64,000 nucleotides of DNA, taken from assembly GCA_039619475.1 (NCBI GenBank), contig CM077116.1, forward strand, positions 252,574,440 through 252,638,439. The letters run 5' to 3'. Of the stretch, positions 55,048-64,000 are shown one piece after another (the first letter of the stretch is position 1; each line of letters opens with the position of its first letter). This DNA is from Icerya purchasi. Taxonomy: Eukaryota > Arthropoda > Insecta > Hemiptera > Monophlebidae. The translations under genes and the position numbers were made by a program. The notes beneath the pieces are model-generated. The model was not told the DNA's origin, did not search any database, and saw only the letters and a list, made by a program, of their open reading frames with translations.

Positions 55048-58000
55048 TTTGTTTTAGCGTTATTAATAGAGCTATCTTTATGTTCTAAACGGTATTTGGT
55101 TCACGATGCCGTGAAAACAACTCTCGTTCATAGGAATTACAACAGACGATTCCGGTCTCATGCAGTTTTTACAATTTAGATCGCGTGAATAGAGTCGCTA
55201 CAGGAGAAACACCTTTAATTCGTAAAAACCTCACTAAAAGACAGTTGTATGGAAAATGTTTTATACTTCAAAATATTCATTATAATTACGGAGCACTACT
55301 AGTCCTCGAAACATGCCGTCCTTTTGATTATTTCATAATAATTAAACCATACGGTTGTCTTTTCAGCGAAGCTTAATCTGTATTAAATAGATGCACCTGA
55401 AAAATAAGTTTTTGTAAATTACACCTCTCTCGGTGGAATAATACGAAGAATTATGTTTTGATTAGAAAATTTAATCGGAAATTTTACATACTGGCGCTGC
55501 TTTTTTTTAAAAATTTCCATTCACATTAGTTCCGAATTTTATATACTTTTTTTTCTAGGGAAATCCCACGTAAAGGTTTTATTGTACTGCAATACTTCGC
55601 TACGAGGTAAATTCGGAAAATACATGCGAAAAAACTAGTGTTTATGAGTATTATAAATTTGAAAACTCGACAGTGAATAATATGTGATTTTAGAAAATAT
55701 TATTTTGATACAAATGATGAATTGGTTTCTATTTTGAAAAAAAAAAAAAAAAAAACCTATAAAAAATTTCTTTATTTTCCTGTGAAATGTGATTTCGCCC
55801 ATTCTCAAAATGGATTTTTGCAATGCCAAGGTCTATAATCTGAGTGAAAGCGATCGCTTCTTGTGAGATTGTAATGCGTGTGATTAGAATGGAATAAATT
55901 GATTCTGGTCGAGTACGGATAGAACTAACATAGAACGGACACGAACACCTCTGTCTGTATGCATTCAAAGAAAAACTCATTAAGAATCTGGAGCTTCGCA
56001 CAAAACAATAAACTGGAGTATGTAAACGTATTTCCATCGCGCTCATCACAAATGCGCGAAAATATCTTAAATCATCAGACAGAAAGACGTCTTTAAGGGA
56101 AAATAAAACAAATTCGGTTGACGTCGTGGAAAAGCGAAAAAATCTCTTCTCGTTCTTTCGTGATAAGTTAACAGAAATCGTTACATTTCGTTGGCAGACT
56201 AGACGGCTAGAAGGTTTCTCTGCAATACCATTTCCGAAATTATAGCGCGTAAATTTCCGAAAAATCGGAAAAGCCGCGATATTTGTTTGCAGCCAGCGCG
56301 ACGGAAAAGGCCGCATGACGATCGCCTTGAACATGGTAGGACATTTAAATAATAAGGGAAAATCTGAAGCGCGCTCTGCTACCGTGAAAATTCTGAAAAG
56401 AAATACGGTCCATATCTTAATGTAGCCGCCTAAGAGCTCGGAAAAGTCGAAACAAACAAAGAGTTGTCGAGCAATCCGGGAAAATTCGTTGCCGGAAATC
56501 GGCGCGTTTTAACCGTAATCTCTCCAGCGCGTATTTTCAGTGGCGAAGGCAATTTTTCGAAATGAAAGACGCCCAGCTTCTCACTGTCTCCGAATTTCGT
56601 AATATCGTAATGAAACTTTTCAAAATTGATAATGCGAACGCTTTGTGAAAATGACTGTAAAATGGTGTATTCGAGCGAATTTCGGACTAACAAGAAGGGC
56701 CGTTATTCATCAGGCAAAGAGATCGCGAACGTTTGTAGGCTGCACAGATTGATATGCCGTTGGTGTTAAACCTGCACCTACAGCGAAATGTGTCTTGTTT
56801 TTCTCCATTTTCTGTAGGCAGACCAGCAGAGGCTATTGACTGACGACAAAATGGTAGATCCTCTGGACTTACCCCTTTGCATATATTGCGCTTAATAATT
56901 TTCTGCGTCATCAAGTGTGGCCGGGGGGAATTTTTGAGGCGATCGGGAGATTTGCAAAATCTCCTTTGTCAGTGCTGTTATAAGATAAGCCTTTTTTCTC
57001 CCCCTTTTTTTTTTTTTTTCCTTTTTTCGTTTTTATTTCGTTCTCGTTTAATTAGTTTGAAAGGCTTTAAATTTTCAGATTTATCGCTTTCGTAATTTTT
57101 TCCCATCACTTTTTTGTGGAATAATTTTCGTCTCTCACACTGAAATTTGAATGCCGATATAAAAAAATTTCCCAAACTCTAAACAGCTCTTATTCGATGA
57201 TTCTCAAAGCAGCAGGCGCGCATATTGTAGAAACGAGCAGAAGAATTCGCGAATAGAAGTACACTCTAGGTGCATTAACTGGAAAGGTGGATTTCCGCGG
57301 GAACCACTTTCGACTGAAAATGTGCGACGATATAATTTGCGTTCTTTTTTTTCTTTTTTTTTGGCTCTCTAACGTGTGCCGGTCTATTGTAAAACTGGGC
57401 CCTTGTTATGACGTGCAGACCCTTTGTTCGCAGTTCATCGCGCCGGCTGGGAGAGGCTTTTTTGTCTGCTCTGGTCACTTTTAAGTCCGATTTTCGCTAC
57501 TTCGAAATTTAAACTGAACCAGTCCCGGAGCGTTTCTGTTTACGCCATGTACGCGTGATGTGAGCGGTTCGCCAACCACATTTCGACTTTTCGCATACGC
57601 TCTCTGCCTATAATCTTATTACACGGCGTAACGAAATTTTGCACGGTCAAAAAAACATTTTTTTGCTCGCGCAAACAAGCAATGTTCGTTGTTTTTTTTT
57701 TGGTTTTTTCGTGTTTTTTTTTTTTTTGGCGCTCGGTGACTGTGATTTTGGATATGGGCCGCGAACAGAAATAACGGATGATGGATTAGAGCAATAATGG
57801 TGTATAACTCTCTAAATTAATGGCTGGCAGTTTTCAACGAAGGATAATTCTAAAACTGCCGCTTCGTTCCACCTACATCATAATGGCGATATTTTTGTCA
57901 ACTGGTGGCGCAGACCGCCGGGCACTTCAAAATTCAAACAATGTCCATTACGCACCCGTTCCGTGTCTCTGTCGTGCTTTTAGAATTTCGTTTACTCTAC

Positions 58001-58591
58001 GCATTTTATTCGCTCGATGAAGGGCGATTTAATTAACGTTGACGAAAGAATTTTCCTTTTTATACAGTGTCAGTTTTAGCGTTTTAATACGTTTTCGAGC
58101 GATATTCTCGACCATAAGGTTTTCTAGCGACCGCGATGAAAATATGACGGCCCCTAGCATTGTATACGACGAAAGTCGAATTAAAAAGAAATCCAATCTA
58201 CTATACTGATTTTTGGTATTTCGATAAAAGCTCTTTGCAATTTGTACACATTCATTTATATCGTTTACTGTAAGGTATTCGAGGCACTCACAAAATTATA
58301 AATTAACAAAGAAAAATCAAAAAGGGAAAAAACAGATATACTCAACTGAAATTCGTACTTAACAATTTACACACTGATGTTTACTTCGAATAATTCGATT
58401 AGATTAGCGTCGAATCCGACGACTACTGATTTATTCGACTAACATAAATTCACGAATACGCCGATGAATATTAGCTTCCCGCAGTAAACAAAGAAAAGAA
58501 AAAGGTAACCATTTATGACTTGTTTGGCTTGTAATGGTACATTCGCACCAACAAAGTAGAATTTAATCCCGTAAAAAAACATAAATGTAAA
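53746..58591. other. Unassigned DNA with simple repeats
   Basis: No recognised gene or transposon. There is a TA microsatellite at 53839-53873 and T runs at 55016-55044 and 57007-57020. A 201-codon open minus-strand frame at 55729-56334 is listed separately. Confidence 0.5.
55729..56334 (-). CDS. Unassigned open frame, 201 codons
   Basis: The frame is longer than most chance frames in this AT-rich window, yet I recognise no domain. It is rich in Phe, Arg, Ile and Ser without a signal peptide or membrane segment, and its last codons read through a homopolymer (FFFFFFSK), which argues against a real C-terminus. It may be chance or a piece of a decayed element. Confidence 0.12.
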   Translation of the reverse strand: MFKAIVMRPFPSRWLQTNIAAFPIFRKFTRYNFGNGIAEKPSSRLVCQRNVTISVNLSRKNEKRFFRFSTTSTEFVLFSLKDVFLSDDLRYFRAFVMSAMEIRLHTPVYCFVRSSRFLMSFSLNAYRQRCSCPFYVSSIRTRPESIYSILITRITISQEAIAFTQIIDLGIAKIHFENGRNHISQENKEIFYRFFFFFFSK

Positions 58592-59170
58592 AATGGGTGC
58601 CAAGTTCTGTAGATAATCCTGAAATTTTGTTTATAGGAACATACAACAATATAAAAGAAATTTTTAAAATCTAAATTTCTTGTTTTCTTCATAGACAACA
58701 ATGTTTGCTATTTAAAAATATAAAATCCTTAAATTGGAATTGTAACAGTCGAATTATTTGCACAAAGCAGATAATAATTTAGGATTAAAGCTTACGATTT
58801 GACTTGGTTAGTTTTTACCAGCAAACGAAATTTTTGGAAGAGTAAGGTTGTGATCTTACAATATAAAAACAGACACTTGCGTATAATATAAAGAAAGTAA
58901 GTTGATTATTAGCAAAATATGTATATACAAGACAACTTGTATGTGAAAACTAGCCAAGTGAAATCGTTAGAATTTATCCTAAATTATTATCTGCTTTGTG
59001 TAAATAATTCGACTGTTCCAATTGCAATTGAAGGATTTTATATTTTTAAATAGCAAACATTGTTGTCTATGAAAAAAACCAGAAATTTAGATTTTAAAAA
59101 TTTCTTTTATATTATTGTATGTTCTTATAAACAAAATTTCAGGATTATCTACAGAACTTGGTACCCATTT
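58592..59170. repeat. Fold-back repeat, ~228-bp arms
   Basis: 58592-58820 and 58943-59170 are reverse complements with scattered differences, sharing GGATTATCTACAGAACTTGG at the outer side and AGTCGAATTATTT and TAATAATTTAGGAT further in. The loop is about 120 bp. No protein and no clear target duplication are seen. I see no hammerhead-like core. Confidence 0.8.
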
Positions 59171-59286
59171 AGATACTAATTCTTTGATCGGCGAAGTCGA
59201 CAACCACGCATATTCTTAATATTGAACTTGGCTTCCACTTTTAAAATTAATGTTTTTGATGGGATTTGAATTAATTTTGTGTAAAG

Positions 59287-59307
59287 AAATTATTATTATT
59301 ATTATTC
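59287..59307. repeat. (TTA)n short microsatellite
   Basis: Six to seven TTA units. Confidence 0.9.
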
Positions 59308-59509
59308 ATTTAAAAAATTCAAATTGTTTATTCTTCAAAAAATAGGCTTACAGAGTGAGCACTTTTCGAAAGTCAAGTTATCGAGTCCGTCTGTCGCCTA
59401 ACTCTAAAACTAAAACCACTTCGGACCTGTATGGCTAAGGGGAAGAAGTGGCAAGAAACCCTTATTGCAGCACACAGGGCCCTACAAATATGTCATGTTA
59501 TTTTCAACT

Positions 59510-59760
59510 CTTTTTTTTTTTTTTTACAACGATGTCCAGATCAGCTGTGTTCATTCCCTGTGCTGTGCTGGAATCGCATTGTTCCATAATATATGTTTAT
59601 CATTAAGATAGTCATTTATTTTATAATGAGCTTTGTCAAGCAGAACTTGCTTCGCAACAATGTTAATAAATTTATTTTCCGGCAGGTCTCAAGTATCTCG
59701 ATTGGAATTTTATTATAAAAACGCACTGCGCTATTTCAAATCGTAAAAATTCACTGTTTT
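59510..59760 (-). pseudogene. Probable LINE C-terminal fragment
   Basis: The minus strand reads VRFYNKIPIEIL (about 59720), then in another frame KQVLLDKAHYKINDYLNDK (about 59630). The pattern FYNKIP..I......FK..L...LL.KAYY...DYLND is the C-terminal end found after the reverse transcriptase in several insect LINEs (CR1/Rex1-like, from memory). The RT itself is missing. Confidence 0.45.
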
Positions 59761-59839
59761 TGTGATTTTTTCCCTTTGTTATATACACACAATTACGCAG
59801 CTGGACGCAAAATTTCCACCTTCTAGGTCATCTGGAAGT

Positions 59840-60000
59840 GGGTTAGGTTTTTGATCTACATATATGTCAGTCAGTGATAAAAATGTTAATATCTCAATAA
59901 CCGTTTGAGTTGTATTTATGAAATTTGGGGTTCTAGTTAATCTAAGGGGGGTTTTAATAAATAAACCGAAACGTGTTTATGTTTAATTAAATATTAAGTT
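59840..60000 (+). mobile_element. Possible Helitron-type 5' fragment
   Basis: The phrase AACCGTTTGAGTTGTATTTA followed by GAAATTTGGGGTTCT resembles the start of the Helitron-type units at 0.75 and 49.8 kb (CCGATTTTTATGAAATTTGG). No matching 3' end is seen. Confidence 0.25.
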
Positions 60001-60627
60001 ATTAAATGATTCGTATAAAATAAAGCACATGGCTGCTGCGTCGTCGCCAGTTCGCTTTTCTCGGCTTGAACTTGGCTTGACACGCTGCCGCGGGTCTAGA
60101 TAAAGTACACACGGAAATAAATAATTGTCCTTCTACTTGCTTGCTACATACGACTTCAAAACGCACACTGGACGGTTCTGGTTCCGCTGTCACGGTAAAC
60201 AGGATCACAGGGGGAATCGGTTTGGACAATTTGAGCCTTAATTCCTAAATGCCGGTTAGCGAAATTTTAATTTCCGTCGTGAATCTGTAAACAAACAATA
60301 AAAGTCCGTTCCGCGAGAGAGTATCAATAACAATATTTTCCGATGGAGTTCTTCTAATTAAAATGCAGCTTGGCTGTATCGACTTAATAAGCTTCTACAT
60401 GTAATGAACGAGATAGCTCCGCGGTTAATAATAAGTGGCGTATTTTCGATTGCGACTACAACTGGACAGCCAGAACAACACATATATACCTTTACTCATA
60501 GTCATACACATGAATTAGATAAAAGTCTCCAGCAACGGTACACCGAGCATCCTATCAAACCTTTTTTGCCGGCTTTCATTGCTTCTCAGCAATTACCAAT
60601 TCAACTTGAACGCAATATTATATATAA
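60001..60627. other. Unassigned DNA
   Basis: Short open frames on both strands have no recognised motif. Confidence 0.5.
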
Positions 60628-61011
60628 GTCGTTGCAATGGCCTAGTGGCTAGAGCGCTTGGCTTCCGTTTCGGAAGTCTCAAGTTTGATCGATCCCGGGT
60701 GATGACAGAATATGCACGCTAGTTAGTATACAGCATTATAGACACACTTAAGGAACTGCATTTATAGCGTAATAACAAACGACTATAGTCAGTTCCGCTG
60801 GCGTCGCATAGAACTATTCAGTCTGGCAGCAATCGCGTCAACGTGAGTAGGCCAGTTGTCTCGGTTCGCTCCGCCTTTGATAACTTTTTTTACGTTGGTC
60901 GGCAGCACTGAAGCTAGGTTGGGCTTCGACTTACGTGTTTCTTAATTGCGCTGCTATCGATCGTCCAATTCTCCTACGAATTAGAAGATAATCTCACACT
61001 TGTAATCGAGG

Positions 61012-61014
<3 letters not shown>
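60628..61014 (+). mobile_element. tRNA-derived SINE, second copy of the family
   Basis: The head has an A box (TGGCCTAGTGGCTAGAG) and a B-box-like GATCGATCCC (60690-60700). The body shares TAGCGTAATAACAAACGACT and GTCAGTTCCG with the minus-strand SINE at 51.3 kb, but lacks its GGAAGGCAATGG block. The 3' end runs into a TA microsatellite, like the other copy. Confidence 0.75.

Positions 61015-61044
<30 letters not shown>
61013..61044. repeat. (TA)n microsatellite, SINE tail
   Basis: About 15 TA units directly after the SINE body. Confidence 0.9.
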
Positions 61045-61046
<2 letters not shown>

Positions 61047-62280
61047 TGAAGTAGAAAACGAGGCTGGGGGTTGTGAATGTTTTGAAAATGAATGGTTAAC
61101 TCGGTATTCTTTGGAATAGTTAATATTAAACAAAATAAGGTTAGGGGCGAGTCTCGTTTTCGAATAATATTTAAAGAAACGTCAGGGTTTAGATGTTTTT
61201 TGTTAATGCGAGGAATATTACGAAAAAGTGTATTTTCCAAAAGTTACACGCCAAAATAAAGCGTAGAATGGAAGAAGCGAGCAAAAAATTAAACTAATAC
61301 CTGTGTACCTTTCATATAGAAGTGCATTGTGATATATATATCTCTTACGAATTGTGCGTAAAGGTAGGGGAGGGCTATTTTAAGTGGGGTTTTTTTGGAT
61401 AGTGTGGTGCTACCACTGGCCGCTGAGGCAAAAGTATGTCGGATATGCGCTGTCTTGCACTACCGTCAGTAGCTACGACTTGATGCGTTGGTAGCGTGCT
61501 ACATGTGGTCTTTGGATGACCTGGTAGAGCGGCTGGTGATGTCTCCGGGGCATCGGTACGTTCACGTCGTCCGGGGTAGACGCTGATTGTACGGTCGTTG
61601 ACAAAAATCGACGGCTACCACGACAATTTCCGTTAGGGACACAACTTTCCTAGATGGTAACCGGCTGAATTTAAAGGTATTCTTCAGAGGTAAACAATTG
61701 CCGCCGGTAACGCGGCAGCTCTGATCACGCCGGAAACTTATAATATAGAGCGTAATCTATGCGCACCTGTGCTTGAAAGATCTAATATTGACTGCGATGA
61801 TTTATATATTGTCCTAATTAAAACGGTAAAGTGTTTAACTGAATTCACTAATCATTCGAGAGAGGTGTTAAATTTCGAATGAAATTCCCAAAGATCAGAG
61901 TACTTTTATCTAGTATTTCCGTCGGTGAAATGAGCGCGGAGAGTATTATTTTTAATTCAAAAGAACAAGCGGAAATCAGAAAAAACGAATTTCATATAAC
62001 ATTCAAAAATCAAAAGTAAAACTATTTAGTTTTGAAAAAAATTCGAACTTATTTTAATCACTGGGCATGATATGCGTGCAGGTTTTTTTTACTTTGTAAG
62101 TTTTCCTGCAAATTAAACCTTGTTAAAGTAATTTATATTAAGTAAATTATTATCCGGTAAGAAACAGTTTCTCTTTCGGTACGGATAAGAATTCCTATTA
62201 AATTTCTGTATTGCATTGTATATCGAATGTGTGTACAAATATATCATTTTTCTTCTTTTTTCTTCTTTTCAATGTCAGGA
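61045..62280. other. Unassigned DNA
   Basis: No gene or repeat boundary recognised. Confidence 0.5.
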
Positions 62281-62305
62281 TATCTTTTTTTTTTTTTTTT
62301 TTTTT

Positions 62306-62998
62306 GTCTGAAATAGCAGAAGGCTAAAAACATTGAGATATGGCACAACTTATACCAATTACCCCTAAAGGGCAGTCATGTGTCACTGATATGGGTTCCC
62401 GGACACACTGGAGTGCCTGGCAACGAGAGGGTTGACATAGCAGCACGGTCTGCCTTGCTCTCGCCAATGCGAGAAGACGCGGAAGTACCGACATCAATGG
62501 AATACACATTATTAAGAGCGTGCGAAAAACAGTGGAGAACTGAATGGGCAGCTGCTACAACATTCTTAAGAAGCATAAAGCCCGCAGTTGAACCATGGTG
62601 GCCACCAAAAGGAACATCCAGAAACGACTTTAAGATCCTCAGCCGACTGCGAATCGGGCATATCGCTATTTCCCACAAACACATAATTGATAAAACCCCG
62701 CCTCCGGCTATGTGTCCCCTGTGCGGCCAGATAACCATACCAACAGTCTCTCATATACCGCTCACCTGCCAAAAGATGAAGGTATTACGAAAACAACTGG
62801 ACTTGCTGGGAAACATAGAGGGGGCATACTCTCTAACGAATCAATAAACATCACTCGAATTTATAGCCTTTGTTAGAATGAGTGGCCTAACACAACAAAT
62901 CTAAATAACCTCCCCTTGTGTGTGCTGTAATGACCTCAGTAGTTACAAACAGCACACACAATTTAAAAAAGGGAAAGGAGAAAAAAAAAAAAAAATTA
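62306..62998 (+). pseudogene. LINE 3' end with RNase H C-terminal half
   Basis: An open frame from about 62350 to the stop at 62847 starts with SHVSLIWVPGHTGVPGNERVDI, the last RNase H block with its catalytic D (VDI). It continues with LSRLRIGHIAISHKHII and CPLCGQITIPTVSHIPLTC, an intact CX2C...HX4C tail typical of I-clade LINEs. The RT and the first RNase H blocks are missing through 5' truncation. The 3' UTR (62848-62980) contains a TAATGACCTCAGTAGTTACA hairpin-like block and ends in poly-A (62981-62995). A T run (62286-62306) lies just upstream of the truncation point. Confidence 0.88.
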
Positions 62999-64000
62999 TG
63001 GGAGAGAAAATAGCATAGGCGTTGGGACAGTCGCACATCCAGTCTGGCGAAGAATCTTGATTTTCTAAATCGTATTTATACACTTACACTAGACACGAGA
63101 GAATTTTTTTTGAAGTGTAACATGTCCCAAAATGGCTCGATGATGAACTTGTTTCAGAAAAATTTATGTTTGGTTACCCAGCGAAAAAGAAGTGCGGCGT
63201 TGGAAAGTTTTCAGCGCCTGGACCGATACTACTTTCGGTTAGAGAATAAAATCGGATTATCGTCAGAGGCTGTCGTTTGGTTGACCAATGAGTGAGGGTG
63301 GAAAGAAATCGCCTATTCGCTGCCAGTTAATATTTCAAAGTGACCCGTTCGTTTGACTGATTGTCAGGCGACGCGGTCATTCGGCGGTGTGAAATGAGTC
63401 GAAAGATGAAAAATTTCGCTGTCATCTGTACGTATTTTCTTCGGCGAACGCAATTTTCTAGACGTTCCCTCTTCGTGCAAAATTGATTTTTAACTTTTTC
63501 ATCTCAGCGGCGGCGATTGTGTTCCTACTGGAAACTTTTCTCTTTTTTTCTGATGATAATTTAATTTTTTCGAATTTCGTTCCACACTCGCCCGCCTACA
63601 CCGTTTCCGCTTGCAAAAAGACTTTTTTCTTTCCAATCTGGAACGTCTGTTAAAATCCGCATCAGTCCGGTATTATTTTTTCATTTTGCGTCGCTGAAAC
63701 ACATGCCCCCCGCTCCTTGCAGCGACTCTGTCTGTTTAGCTGGAAATTATCTACCGTGAACGCGGTAATTTAATTTCGCGTGAACTAAACTTGGTCTTCT
63801 ATTCGGCAGGGTTCGACAGCGGCTTAAAATCGGTATATCGGTACGTCGGTATATCGCGCTACATCGGTACCGAGCTATACCGATATCGGATGCTTTTCGA
63901 GTTTTCCGATATTTTGACATATCCCGTGCTCCTTGATGAAGGCGTTTGTTCTTTCGGTCTGGTCGCCGTTATTTTTCGGTCGTCGGTAAACACGTTATTT
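62999..64000. other. Unassigned DNA
   Basis: No gene recognised. A short cluster at 63826-63890 repeats TCGGTATATCGGTAC-like units in both orientations. Confidence 0.55.

Noticed and set aside
55729..56334. A real host gene in the 201-codon frame
   Set aside because: No recognisable domain, and the end reads through a homopolymer. Kept only as a low-confidence open frame.
63826..63890. TCGGTATATCGGTAC cluster as a regulatory operator
   Set aside because: Short imperfect repeats in both orientations with no gene nearby; no support beyond the repetition.

Overview
This window is non-host-coding eukaryotic DNA, most likely from an insect. It is AT-rich but keeps many CpG dinucleotides, is full of long poly-A/T runs and TA microsatellites, and carries Jockey-, RTE- and I-like LINEs, a hAT, a Tc1 relic, Helitrons, tRNA-derived SINEs and a Polinton/Maverick-like element. 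I found no convincing host gene. A hymenopteran or hemipteran source is only a guess from general composition.

Layout. 0-10 kb: a non-autonomous Helitron (667-1728), a broken Tc1 transposase (4831-5280), a weak LINE tail (about 6.73-7.33 kb) and a decayed RTE-like LINE on the minus strand (8.54-10.11 kb). 10-21 kb: an imperfect inverted repeat (11967-12398), a Jockey-like reverse transcriptase relic (12.64-13.56 kb, minus), a Helitron helicase relic (15.54-16.24 kb, minus), an RTE 3' end (16.32-16.62 kb), a 494-bp fold-back element with a 12-bp target duplication (16848-17341) and an RNase H LINE 3' end (19.5-20.84 kb). 21.6-26.9 kb: one LINE insertion bounded by an 11-bp target duplication. 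Its 5' segment is inverted, as in twin priming, and it is interrupted by a complete hAT transposon (22441-25714) with a 598-codon open transposase.

28-45 kb is the centre of interest: a 16.9-kb palindromic element (28095-45001). It starts AG, ends CT and is flanked by a 6-bp duplication (GTTGAA), which are the terminal hallmarks of Polintons/Mavericks. Its terminal inverted repeats are about 4.85 kb each once later insertions are removed, and they enclose a unique centre of about 1.75 kb. The centre encodes a DUF8207-like protein, and each arm carries a copy of a second small gene. I see no polymerase, integrase, protease or capsid gene. Each arm holds a private LINE with its own target duplication, and the other arm preserves the empty site: a 5'-truncated Jockey copy on the left and a full-length, open two-ORF Jockey element (38820-43335) on the right.

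45-64 kb: two same-family LINE tails (46.2-47.8 kb), one split by a 281-bp fold-back element with a 13-bp target duplication; related fold-back sequences at 49.2 and 53.4 kb; a composite Helitron region (49771-52487) containing a minus-strand tRNA-derived SINE; a fold-back repeat at 58.6-59.2 kb; a probable LINE C-terminus at 59.5 kb; a second SINE (60.63-61.04 kb); and an RNase H LINE 3' end (62.31-63.0 kb). Several fold-back elements carry hammerhead-ribozyme-like cores with palindromic helix III, which suggests kinship with Penelope-like elements or retrozymes.

The only reading frames likely to have been functional recently belong to mobile elements: the hAT transposase, Jockey ORF1 and ORF2, and the two small proteins of the palindromic element.
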